64,000 nucleotides of DNA from Corallium rubrum. Lineage: Eukaryota; Cnidaria; Anthozoa; Scleralcyonacea; Coralliidae. Positions 48,621 to 57,835 of this stretch are shown here, piece by piece. Location of the stretch: assembly GCA_964035015.1 (NCBI GenBank), contig OZ035997.1, positions 15,395,694 through 15,459,693 on the forward strand, given 5' to 3'. Below the pieces are notes generated by a model. That model was not told where the DNA came from, ran no database searches, and saw only the letters and a list, made by a program, of their open reading frames with translations. The stretch's first letter is position 1, and each line of letters opens with the position of its first letter. A program made the position numbers and the translations under genes.

Positions 48621-48980
48621 GCATGTTCTAAGGATTTTGGGTGAAGGAAAATTTGTGTAGAATATATACATTTTAAGACCAAACCGGGACCAGTTGCGAA
48701 AAATGCAACTACACAGGAGGGGGACATTGGGATTTTCGGTATTACGGTATTGTGGTGTTTTTCGTGCGGGATTTCGGTAATTTTGCCGCTTCGGTACGGT
48801 ATTCGGTTTTATCCATTCTAGCAGTTTCGGTATTCATTAAATTTTCGACGCGGTACCGCGGTATTTCGGCAGGAATTGAACCCACGACCTTGCGATTCTA
48901 GTGCAATGCTCTGACCACTGAGCCACGGAGGGCGTTTCCGAGAGCTTGATCGCGAGTTCTGTATATATAATAAGGGGTAA
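48621..48980 (-). mobile_element. SINE family 2, minus strand, interrupted
   Basis: The 3' end (48625-48718, GGGTGAAGGAAAATT, CCAGTTGCGAAAAATGCAAC) and tRNA-like head (48874-48945, A and B boxes on the minus strand) are separated by ~150 bp (48719-48873) full of TTCGGTA/TTTCGG words. The insert has no clear TIR or target duplication. Confidence 0.75.
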
Positions 48981-49500
48981 TGCCAGTTTGTGCTGTATAT
49001 ATAATAAGGGGGTAATGCAGGTTTGGTCTTAAAATGTATATATTCTATACACTCGAATTTTCAATATCTTCAAGATGTCTTTAATCAACTGACAAAGGAC
49101 GAGAGGCTTTCCTTAACCTCGAGGGGCAATGTAATTACAAGAGAGTTATATACAACTCTCTAGTTGTACGTGGATTAACGTTTTTCTGTTTATCTGCAAT
49201 TTATAGAATATGTGTAGTGTAAGATAATCATACTTAGACTGTAAGGCCGCGTTGACTTCATCAAGGGCGGCAAATTGAAAATTTTTTGTATTAAGATCTC
49301 TTCTAAATTAGATCCTTTGGTAGATATCCTATAAAATACGTAAAAAATAAACAACACACTCATCAATGCAATGTCACAGTGATATAGTGATATCTGATCC
49401 GTATTTATCTAATTTAGAAAAATGTACCCATGAGTACACGCCGTGAACATGCTTATTAAGAAAAAGAGATACACACCATGTGGTTTATTATTATTATTAT
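48981..49500. other. Short SINE-end fragment, otherwise nothing
   Basis: 48990-49068 repeats GTATATATAATAAGG and ends with GTTTGGTCTTAAAATG...CGAATTTTC of SINE family 2. A short (ATT)n run lies at 49484-49506. No gene. Confidence 0.45.
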
Positions 49501-49507
49501 TATTACT

Positions 49508-49750
49508 TGAGCTACCTATGGTAGGCCGAGTCCTCTCTCCTCCGCAGAGGTTAAATTTCGGAGATTGGAGGTTTTGGGGGTCGTTGGAGATGCTCGGAGG
49601 CGTCAGCTGGACATAAGTAGTGTGGGCGAAACTAATCCAACGAAAATTATGTCCAGCTGACGATTTCGACGCATCTCCGACGATCCCCGAAATATCCGAT
49701 CTCCGGAAGAAACTCTGCGGAGGAGAGAGGGCCGAGTCTAGGGTTAAGCG
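49508..49750. mobile_element. Foldback element
   Basis: GGCCGAGTCCTCTCTCCTCC and GTCAGCTGGACATAA on the left are mirrored by TTATGTCCAGCTGAC and GGAGGAGAGAGGGCCGAG on the right, with partly matching middles (GGAGATGC / GCATCTCC). Followed by TTCACTCGGGCTACTG, shared with 9832-9847. Confidence 0.75.
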
Positions 49751-49768
49751 TTCACTCGGGCTACTGAA

Positions 49769-51320
49769 TGTGGTGGCATACTCTTCACACTGGTGAACAT
49801 ATTTACGAATTACGATCACGACAGTTGTCAGCCACATCTGATCGCTGTTTATCTACAAAGTCAGCCAATCACTTTAAAAATCTAGTAACAACTCACCGGA
49901 AGTATCAAGTATGAATATTAGCACTAAAAAGTGCAAAAATGGAAGATCGTGACACCCAAAAAGAAAAGAAAAACGAGTCGAAACCTGGCGACCTGTTGAC
50001 CTGGCGACTGTTCTTAGTCGCCAGACTTGAATAAATGTTAAGGATTCAAACTAAACTAATTTTCTATTCAAATTTAGTTTGCGAGTTTTAAAATTACAAA
50101 CGGTTTTAAGTCAACGGCCTCTAATATTGATAAAAATCATAGAATTATGGTGGCAGAAGCACTTGTAAAACAAGGCAACTGTAATTTATATAGATGTCTC
50201 TAGCCCTAGACTCCAATAGTTTTAATTAAAGCCGTGCGGTTCTCTTCGATTAAAGCAAAATTTACCATGTCTGGCTGGTACTAAAATCTATTATTCTCAT
50301 TCTCTGCTGAAATATGGATTTACTTGTCAAGTAAGGGTGTCAGTTACATGAGGCCGGCCCGAACTCAGGCCGGACTGACCTTAGGTCGTTTGTATAGTGT
50401 TGTTACGTTAGTTCTCGCCGGCTTATAAACTCGCCTGTAAGGACGCCTGCATGCTATAGATCGAACTGGCCTTCTTTCTAGGTAAACAGAATCTATAAGT
50501 CTAATTCGAACCAATTCGAACTACGAAAACATATAAATAGTAATAAATATTTTAGACATATTCATTCACCTAGAGCCTAGAAAATATAAGCAAAGTAAAG
50601 TTAAAGAAAGGTGATATAATTCTTACCTGCAACTGGCTATTTTAGATGTACTCTTTCAGCTAAAAATTATATGCAAAATAAAGTTACAGAAAGGTGACAT
50701 AATTCTTACCATATATCACTTGACAAAGCTATTAGGCAGCCAGTAAGGAAGACAATTTCTCGCCAAATGTGGCTTATCGTGTTCATCATGTGACTTGTAC
50801 CAAAATATTTTTTCTTCTCATTTAAATCCAAGTAAATCTGCTACTTTTCATGATTAAGTGAACCGTTATACATTTGTACGTACAGAGACTCTTCTATTGA
50901 ATAATGCAATTGGATATCAATATTAATAAATAATTACAGCCAAAGAAAGGCGGGCGTTAGTTTACAAATAATTAGTGTACCCGCTAACCCAAATAAAACA
51001 ACGACGTTTTAAATTATGTGCACGAAAGCTCTGTTAGCTTTCTTTGTCGAAAATCACATATCAAATGGCTTCGACAAGTTACCTCTAGAGTTATAGAGTT
51101 TGTTTAACGCGTGTTTGACTAATGATTACATGAAGAATCATGTGAGATTCTCTTACATAATACCAAATGCAATAAATAAATAATGGAAATTAAAATATTT
51201 CGCTTGTTAAAAATGTAGCACGCAATCATTAATGTAGTTCATCTTTTAAAATGTAGCGAGTTCAAAATATTTTCTCATATAAGTTTGCCGAAAAGACGTA
51301 AAAAATTATATTATATATTA
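49769..51320. other. No recognised feature
   Basis: ~1.5 kb without a supportable gene or repeat; no receptor exon seen here on the minus strand. Two similar phrases (AAAGTTA(C)AGAAAGGTGA(C/T)AT at 50597 and 50680) form a short direct repeat. Confidence 0.4.
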
Positions 51321-51324
51321 TCCC

Positions 51325-51396
<72 letters not shown>
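51325..51396. repeat. (TA)n microsatellite
   Basis: Long TA run with one break. Followed by a phrase AAATACAGAAGTGGCTAG and CCCCGAAACGTTGTG that may be a Penelope-like end, and by a second TA run at 51513-51542. Confidence 0.9.
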
Positions 51397-51399
<3 letters not shown>

Positions 51400-51510
51400 A
51401 TCAGGAGCCAGCATTCAGCAAATTGCTCCAAATACAGAAGTGGCTAGACCCCGAAACGTTGTGAATTGAATTGAATTGAAGTTTAAATAAAGGTCCTCTT
51501 TAAAAAATAA

Positions 51511-51542
<32 letters not shown>

Positions 51543-51546
<4 letters not shown>

Positions 51547-51819
51547 TTCACGATTGAGTCGGTTTTCTTTGATGTACCGCGGGCTGTATATAGCATACAG
51601 CCCTTGAATACTAATTAGAAAAGAAATGAAGAAAAAAACTAGGAAAATCTTTGTCCAAGGTAGAAAAAAAGACATAAGTTTGTTGGAAAACCTCCTCATT
51701 CGTGAAATAAGTCAGATAAAACCCTCGAACGTCGGGCTGTATGCGATATACAGCCCTCGGACGCTTCGCGTCCTCGGGGCTGTATATAGCATACAGCCCT
51801 CGTTCTCGGGCTTTATCTC

Positions 51820-51823
<4 letters not shown>
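51543..51823 (+). mobile_element. Hairpin-rich MITE-like element, copy B (variant)
   Basis: Shares the start CACGATTGAGTCGGTTTTC and AACCTCCTCATTCGTGA with copies A, C and D, but its hairpins read GGGCTGTATATAGCATACAG and CGGACGCTTCGCGTCC. Flanked by TA runs (51513-51542 and 51825-51860). Confidence 0.8.
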
Positions 51824-51862
<39 letters not shown>

Positions 51863-51866
<4 letters not shown>

Positions 51867-52141
51867 CACGATTGAGTAGATTTTCTTTGATGTGCCGCGG
51901 GATATATACAGGTTATATCCCGTGAATAAATAATTAGATAAAACTTGTGGATATAACTCGAAAAATCTTGATCGAAACTCTTCGAAATTGACGAAACCTT
52001 GTTCGAAAACCTCCTCAATCGTGATATAAGTCGGTTATATACCTCGAACTTGGGATATAAGTCATATATTGACCCTCGGGACCTTCGGCCCCTCGGGTCA
52101 ATATATGACTTATATCCCGCGTTCTCGGTATATAACCTATA
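51863..52141 (+). mobile_element. Hairpin-rich MITE-like element, copy C
   Basis: Near-identical to copy A (3765-4046): GATGTGCCGCGGGATATATA, GATCGAAACTCTTCGAAATT and the TATATTGACCC hairpin. Left edge abuts a TA run; right edge is ACCTATACATATATGCGC. Confidence 0.85.
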
Positions 52142-52305
52142 CATATATGCGCACTTCACGCTATCTGAATGTACTTCACCAATGCTGTCCCACATGCGGT
52201 TGTCACCGACGATCGCATGGTGTATAAGTAATTGATGAAATTCATTCAGATTGTTCCAAGCTACACTGATGAGCTGTAGTACAGCGAAACACGTGTCTGT
52301 AGATT

Positions 52306-52419
<114 letters not shown>

Positions 52420-52589
52420 CATACATATACATACATATACATACATATACATACATATACATACATATACATATATATACATACATATATATATATATAT
52501 TTGTGAAATTCATTACTAATTCATGAGTTTTGCAGCCAATCCAATTTCAGAAATTACGTCACATGTATACCCCTGTAAACCCCATACAG

Positions 52590-52683
52590 ACTAAAACCAA
52601 TGATGCTAATTAGTTACAACCACTAGTGGATGTATACTCTTCTGATACAACCACTAGTGCTTGTAACTAATTAGCATCTCAAT
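52590..52683. repeat. Inverted repeat
   Basis: GATGCTAATTAGTTACAA and ACCACTAGTGGATG are mirrored by ACCACTAGTGCTTGTAACTA and ATTAGCATC. Arms ~38 bp, short centre. Confidence 0.7.
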
Positions 52684-52713
52684 ATCCCAAAGGGATTACT
52701 ATTCATTCATTTC

Positions 52714-52824
52714 ACAAGTTGTTTACAACACTCGCGTCCTTGTTGTATTGAATATATAATCACTCGCCTTCGGCTCGTGATTGTATATTCAATACAACAC
52801 CTGGCCGCTCGTGTTGTAAACATT
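52714..52824. repeat. Inverted repeat
   Basis: GTTTACAACACTCGCG, GTTGTATTGAATATA and AATCACTCGCCTTCGG are mirrored by CCGCTCGTGTTGTAAAC, TATTCAATACAAC and CGGCTCGTGATT. Confidence 0.7.
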
Positions 52825-52837
52825 ACATATATGTATG

Positions 52838-52838
52838 T

Positions 52839-52887
<49 letters not shown>
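52838..52887. repeat. (TA)n microsatellite
   Basis: TA run directly 5' of hairpin element copy D. Confidence 0.9.
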
Positions 52888-52888
<1 letters not shown>

Positions 52889-53159
52889 GATTGAGTCGGT
52901 TTTCTTTGATGTACCGCGGGATATATACAGGTTATATCCCGTGAATAAATGATTAGATAAAACTTGTGGATATAACTCGAAAAATCTTGATCGAAACTCT
53001 TCGAAATTGACGAAACCTTGTTCGAAAACCTCCTCAACCGTGATATAAGTCGGTTATATACCTCGAACTTGGGATATAAGTCATATATTGACCCTCGGGA
53101 CCTTCGGCCCCTTGGGTCAATATATGACTTATATCCCGCGTTCTCGGTATATAACCTAT
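52888..53159 (+). mobile_element. Hairpin-rich MITE-like element, copy D
   Basis: Near-identical to copies A and C, from CGATTGAGTCGGTTTTC to CGGTATATAACCTATAC. Followed by a short TA-rich run. Confidence 0.85.
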
Positions 53160-54261
53160 ACATATATATCTATATATATATAATCTCGTACCCGTCACTG
53201 GCCCAGTTTTGTCACTGAACAAAAGAACCACAGCCTCTGGAAAATTGTGCAACACCGTGATTCGTAGCTGCATGGTCGCATTTTATATTCTTTTTTAGTA
53301 TAAATTTACAAGTGTTTATCACAAATCCTTGAATTTCATTGGCTATCGCAGGAGTTACTATCCACTGATAGAAAGCCAATGACAAAATTGACCAATCACA
53401 AAATGCGTAGTATGTGTATGTCACGAACAATAATCAGTAGAGCAAGCGGTTGTTCTGTTAGTCTAATTGTTAACTATACGCATTTAAATTAGCCTTTCGA
53501 ACCTCGTTCTTGTGTTTATTATTTAAAGAACCATTACGTATACAGAAGAACGAGACTGGAAAGGATAATTCAAATGATTATGAATACGGTGTATGGAACA
53601 ACGAAATCGAGTCAGTAAAATAAATTTTTACAAAAAGTTATATTATATATTATACAAAAGTTATTTAACATCAATTCTTTGTTTTGATAAAAAGAAAAGG
53701 GTGTCAAATTAAAAACAGCATATGCATAATTATATCTCATTTATATTCAAAAGTTCTGCATGCGCATGCAAAATAATGCAGTAAGGCTCTATGCAGTAAG
53801 GCCGATAAACGATAACTATACCACCAAAATATACCAATAAGTTCTCAAAAATTATTTCGGAACAAACAGAAAAATTAAATCGTTTGAAACTTTTCAGTAA
53901 GTCATAATTATATTATTGATATTGATATGTGGGTTTTTTATATCAAGTCAACATTAAAATCTGAATAATGACTTATTTATTGCATGGCAATGCTAAGTAA
54001 TGTAGTAGTGCTTATTTTAAGTTCAAATGGCCTATTAGTTTATATAAACTATTCATAACCCGGCCCATAGTTTAATTTACAACACACCTAATCCTATCAT
54101 GCACTCATGTACCTACATGGCAAATTAAACTACGTCTTTGTATCTCATTATCTATAAAAGTTTGCAATTTGGGAATTAATGCCATTTAATAAAATAGAAA
54201 TAATTTGCTAGCATGCAATAATTATTTTTTATGCAATAAATTTGATATGGAGCGTTTTAAC
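53160..54261. other. No recognised feature
   Basis: Non-coding AT-rich sequence of about 1.1 kb with no supportable structure. Confidence 0.4.
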
Positions 54262-54400
54262 TCAGGTGATCGGTGGCCCATTGGGGTGGTGAAACAATAC
54301 GAAATATTTGAATAAGAAAGAGCTAATTCCCATACCGTACACCAATATGGCCGCCATTTCATTGTTTTGGTACACCAACATGGCCGCCGTGACGTAAGTT
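54262..54400 (+). repeat. Interspersed repeat, empty-site copy
   Basis: Same repeat as 41918-42075, here without the hAT MITE, so it serves as an internal empty-site control. Confidence 0.75.
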
Positions 54401-54820
54401 TGCAATGGCAAAATTTTAGAATAATTATAGCATAAAATAGCTAGAATATTTTGGAAAACATGACCAAACAATTAAATGCAAATCTGAATAACTTGTGTAT
54501 ATTGTAAATAAGTTACTATAATCGCATGGTTCCAAGTAGTTAACCCCCCCTCCTCCCCCCCCCCCCCATATAGGTAAACAAAGGGATGCCGCCTCATTAA
54601 TATTCAGCGTGACTCGCGCACCATGACTCACGCATGACTCACGCCTGTGACATGATTGGGCAAGATTGGAATAATTATAGTATACATGAAGTTATATATG
54701 CTCGGACATTACGATGTTAGGATTACACCTGGTCTGGTCGGTTAAGTTCGTTGGAGGAATCTATATTTGTTCGAGACTTTAGAGAAGGATTGGAGTGTTT
54801 GTTGAAAGCCGTTTAGAACT
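54401..54820. promoter_or_regulatory. Flank and candidate promoter of the 54826 gene
   Basis: A C-rich run at 54546-54568 and AT-rich sequence; GTTATATATGC at 54690-54700 could serve as a TATA box ~130 bp before the ATG. Inference only. Confidence 0.3.
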
Positions 54821-54825
54821 GAGAC

Positions 54826-55308
54826 ATGAATACTCGACGATCTAGAAACCGTAAATATGAAGCCTGGGGAAATAAAGTACATGTCGACGAAGTGTCCGTT
54901 GTCGAATACCAAAAGCTGTTTCCATTGATAGAGACCATATACACAGACGCCATCGCCACTGAAATCGAGAAATTATGCGAAGAAAACTGTTGTGGTTGTA
55001 AGATTGATCACCCCACTCAACGCCAGCATGATTGCCTCATGATGACCGAGGAAGAAAGATGGGAATTGTACTGCAAAGATGCCATTGCATTTGTAAACGA
55101 TAAACGATTGATTTGGGACGAGTTTATTGAAGCGACAAGAGTACTGAAGATCAGGTGCCATAAAGACGCTCTTGAACGTTTAAGACATTTAGAAAACACG
55201 TCAGAGTCCATATTGTATGCACTGTGGCAATTGTATAGTAATGCGGAGAATCCAGAAATGAAATGTATTCTAGGATATCTTTCTTATTGGAGAGAAAGTA
55301 ATAAATGA
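54826..55308 (+). CDS. Unknown 160-residue protein with Cys/His cluster
   Basis: Intact ATG-to-TGA single-exon frame, predicted soluble with no signal peptide or membrane segment. The basic N-terminus (NTRRSRNRK) is followed by a mixed helical region and a cluster CCGCKIDHPTQRQHDC at residues 55-70 with four Cys and two His that could bind zinc. Its C-terminal half is rich in Glu, Arg and Leu. I do not recognise the family and make no functional claim. A second unknown gene converges on it from the right (55693-56383, minus), and both lie beside a mobile-element end, so they may be cargo of an element or virus-derived; this is inference. AATAAA overlaps the stop region (AGTAATAAATGA), a possible poly(A) signal. 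The coding frame clearly outlasts chance expectation for this AT-rich locus. Confidence 0.65.
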   Translation: MNTRRSRNRKYEAWGNKVHVDEVSVVEYQKLFPLIETIYTDAIATEIEKLCEENCCGCKIDHPTQRQHDCLMMTEEERWELYCKDAIAFVNDKRLIWDEFIEATRVLKIRCHKDALERLRHLENTSESILYALWQLYSNAENPEMKCILGYLSYWRESNK

Positions 55309-55648
55309 TTTTCTTGTATAAATATTGTGTTTTGTCTTAATATGGCTAATAATTGTAGATTTCAAAGCAAATCCTCGTTTATAAGCGAGGAAGATAGAAT
55401 GAGGAATCACTTCGAAAAGCCATGAAAAGAACGATTTTAAATGTCGAAATATAAACGGAATAACTCTTCAAGCTGGTTGCTACGCTTTCTGTTACTAACT
55501 GTGATATTTGCATATTTATGCTGAGTGCATGTGCAGGAGACAAAAGAAAAAACTCATTAGGGGCAATTATGAGAATTAGGCAGGTCTAGGCGAGAAAGTC
55601 ATTAGCGTGTATTTTGCATATGACAGAATTCACAACAATCAGTTTAAA
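55309..55648. other. Convergent intergenic spacer
   Basis: 340 bp between two convergent genes. On the minus strand AAATAAAT at about 55649-55656 fits a poly(A) signal ~40 bases after the stop of the gene at 55693. Confidence 0.45.
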
Positions 55649-55692
55649 AGATTTATTTCGGTTTTCGTTCAAACATATACATATAAAAAGTT

Positions 55693-56383
55693 TTAGTAAG
55701 GTCTGCTTCTTAGATTATATTTAGGTGTTTTTATTTTAAAAGTAGCATGATAATCTTTCTTGTCTTCTGGTGATAATTGGGACACATCTTCTTTTGTCAT
55801 GGGTAAATATTTTGATCTAGTCATTATTAGATGGTGTTCATACTCTTCTCTATCATCCGGAGTCATCTTTGCCAAGTCTTTCTCTGTCGGGTCGCCCAAA
55901 CGTTCCCAGTTATGAAAGAAATTATGTTTAAGCGTCGATTGTTCAACGGTAGGAGGCGGTGTAACAAAATAGGTTTTAGGTGTAGCGGGGAAACCCCACG
56001 GAAGATCGTCAGTTTCTTGCTTTATCTCCGGTGTCAAATTTGGTGTATTTTGCTGAGTTTGAAGATTATCTATTTTTATTTCGGTTCAAAATTATTTGCA
56101 TTAACTCCATCGGTAATATATGCCTTGGGACACGCAGTACAGAAACCAATTGAATGTAAAAAAGATAAGGGAGATCCTAAGTTACATAATTTACAATGAT
56201 TATTGTTATCCTGATAGAAATCTTTCCATGAACATTTAGGACACTAAAGTAAATACACAACACGTGCAATACTTTGACAGTGTTCACATTCTCCAGTAAG
56301 TTCTTCATTTCTCTCCGAGTCCTCTCCACTCCATTGCTCCGCGTCCGTTTCGGAGTCAGTTTCTTCGTCTTCGCTTTCGGATT
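55693..56383 (-). pseudogene. Unknown acidic/zinc-ribbon-like gene, disrupted
   Basis: Minus-strand remains of a gene I do not recognise. From its 5' side: an acidic stretch (ESESEDEETDSETDAEQW) at about 56300-56383, GECEHC, then an in-frame TAG near 56249, then CPKCSWKDF...HCKLC and CTACPKAY (about 56075-56246), a pattern of paired cysteines like zinc ribbons. After a stop and frame change a second part (55693-56070) encodes TPEIKQETDD, DDREEYEHHLIMTRSKYL and KYNLRSRPY. A TIR transposon end inserted at CCGG (56384-56387) removes whatever lay upstream. It may be a single gene with stop and frame damage, or two short exons. A poly(A)-like signal follows on the minus strand. Viral or element origin is possible but unproven. 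Confidence 0.5.
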
Positions 56384-56387
56384 CCGG

Positions 56388-56492
56388 TGTGACGCGAAAT
56401 TTCTGACTTGCGAAATTTCTGACTTTCGTCGTTCTGCTCATGCGCAGACACGCGCATGACTGACTTCCGGTCAGAAATTTCGCAACTCTTCA
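56388..56492 (+). mobile_element. Terminal 105 bp of the CCGG-targeting TIR transposon
   Basis: Nearly identical to the complement of 30247-30351: TGTGACGCGAAATTTCTGAC, CTGCTCATGCGCAGACACGC, CTTCCGGTCAGAAATTTCGC. Preceded by CCGG (56384-56387), the same target word as the 27071-30351 element. The match stops at 56492, exactly where the tandem array begins. The opposite end is not in the window. Confidence 0.88.
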
Positions 56493-56744
56493 ACAATCGT
56501 TGACAAAATGGTTGGCACACATTACACGTTTACTAGGTGCGGACCCCCCTTCCCCCATTTCAATGTTGTATAGCAACTAAATGATGTGCTAATGGTGTTG
56601 TGATGCCCATCGACACTCTATCATTGTAATGGGACCAACATTGAGATGGGGGGGAACAGGGGGAAAATTAAAATTTTCCAGCAATATAGGACTTCAACAC
56701 AACTCCGCAGTGTCGTGCCAACTATTTTTGTCAATGATTGTCTG
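56493..56744. repeat. 252-bp palindrome opening each array unit
   Basis: ACAATCGTTGACAAAATGG/GTTGGCAC on the left pairs with GTGCCAACTATTTTTG/TCAATGATTGT on the right. Nested inside, CCCCCATTTCAATGTTG pairs with CAACATTGAGATGGGGG. It resembles a foldback MITE. The same block recurs at 58155, 59796, 61467 and 63144, where it is preceded by CAG. Confidence 0.85.
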
Positions 56745-57387
56745 AATAAAATATAGATCATAAAATCCAAAAAGTTTACAACAAAACATTATTATGAGTT
56801 GCGTCGAATTAAGAAAAATGTTCTAAAAACAATTCTCATGGATACTTTAAAGTCATGTGCACACCAATGCAAATGACGTTGTTATCTCATCAGACTATAT
56901 GCGCATGAAGAATAACCTATCATAGTGAACATATAATTGGTACATGCATGCATGTAATGCCGTGCGCATATATGCATGCAAGCGTTTTTGCTCATCCCTG
57001 AATTTAACTTTATAAGAAAGCTATAAAATAAATTGCAATAGATTGTGGATTATGCCGATGTTAAATGTATTTTAGCGGAAGATGTGTTACCTGGGCATTA
57101 CTAGCAAACGCGTGTGCCTTTTTTACTTTTAATAAAAAGTTCAGAGAGAGATTATGCGGAGTTAGGTTCCCGTGAAGTAAGCATCGACGACCGAGAAACG
57201 GAAATGATGTCTGTAAGGTGGAACGTGTTCAATTTCAAGAGTCAAATACCGCAGAGTCAGCAGAAGGACGGGCGCCATGCGCAGCATGTTTTGCTCGTCT
57301 TCTACTTGAATAGCAGTGTTTATGTATAGTTTATCATGGAAGAAATAGGTTTATCACAGTTATTAGCACAAAAGCATTTTGAATCAC

Positions 57388-57561
57388 CACACTTTACCAT
57401 ACCTAAGGGGAAGTACAACACACTTTACCACACTTTACCACACTTTACCGTCCGGAAATTCGCAAATAATATTATGACTCTATATTTAGATGGTTTGGTG
57501 GTAAAGTGTGGTAAAGTGTGGTAAAGTGTGTAGGAAATACTCCTAGCTACGGTAAAGTGTG
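57388..57561. repeat. Inverted iteron cluster (CACACTTTACC) in array unit
   Basis: Four CACACTTTACC words on the left (57388-57398, then three adjoining at 57419-57449) and four complements on the right (57500-57530, then 57551-57561). The inner blocks form a perfect 32-bp inverted repeat (57418-57449 / 57500-57531) around a 50-base loop that contains TAATATTAT (57467-57475). Repeated in all units seen in full; one right-arm base differs in unit 2. Confidence 0.92.
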
Positions 57562-57782
57562 TCTTTAAGAAATGATATTGGTGCTCTTAACCTTTTAAAG
57601 TATAAATTTCACAGCATAATGTAGCGTGTGGAGTATTTTTGAATGAAACGTAACTACTGAACTTTACCCTAATGGCCATGTCTGACATCAAGCTGACATA
57701 AAGGATTGCGTTGGTTATATGAGACGCGGTAGTGCAATTATAGTGTTAAATACTTTGTTATGTAATGAATAACGCGTATATT

Positions 57783-57835
<53 letters not shown>

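Noticed and set aside
57114-57524. Two small frames (71 and 62 codons) present in every satellite unit
   Set aside because: The first starts at GTG and has no ATG near its start; the second spans the iteron palindrome. Their identity across units reflects recent duplication, not selection.
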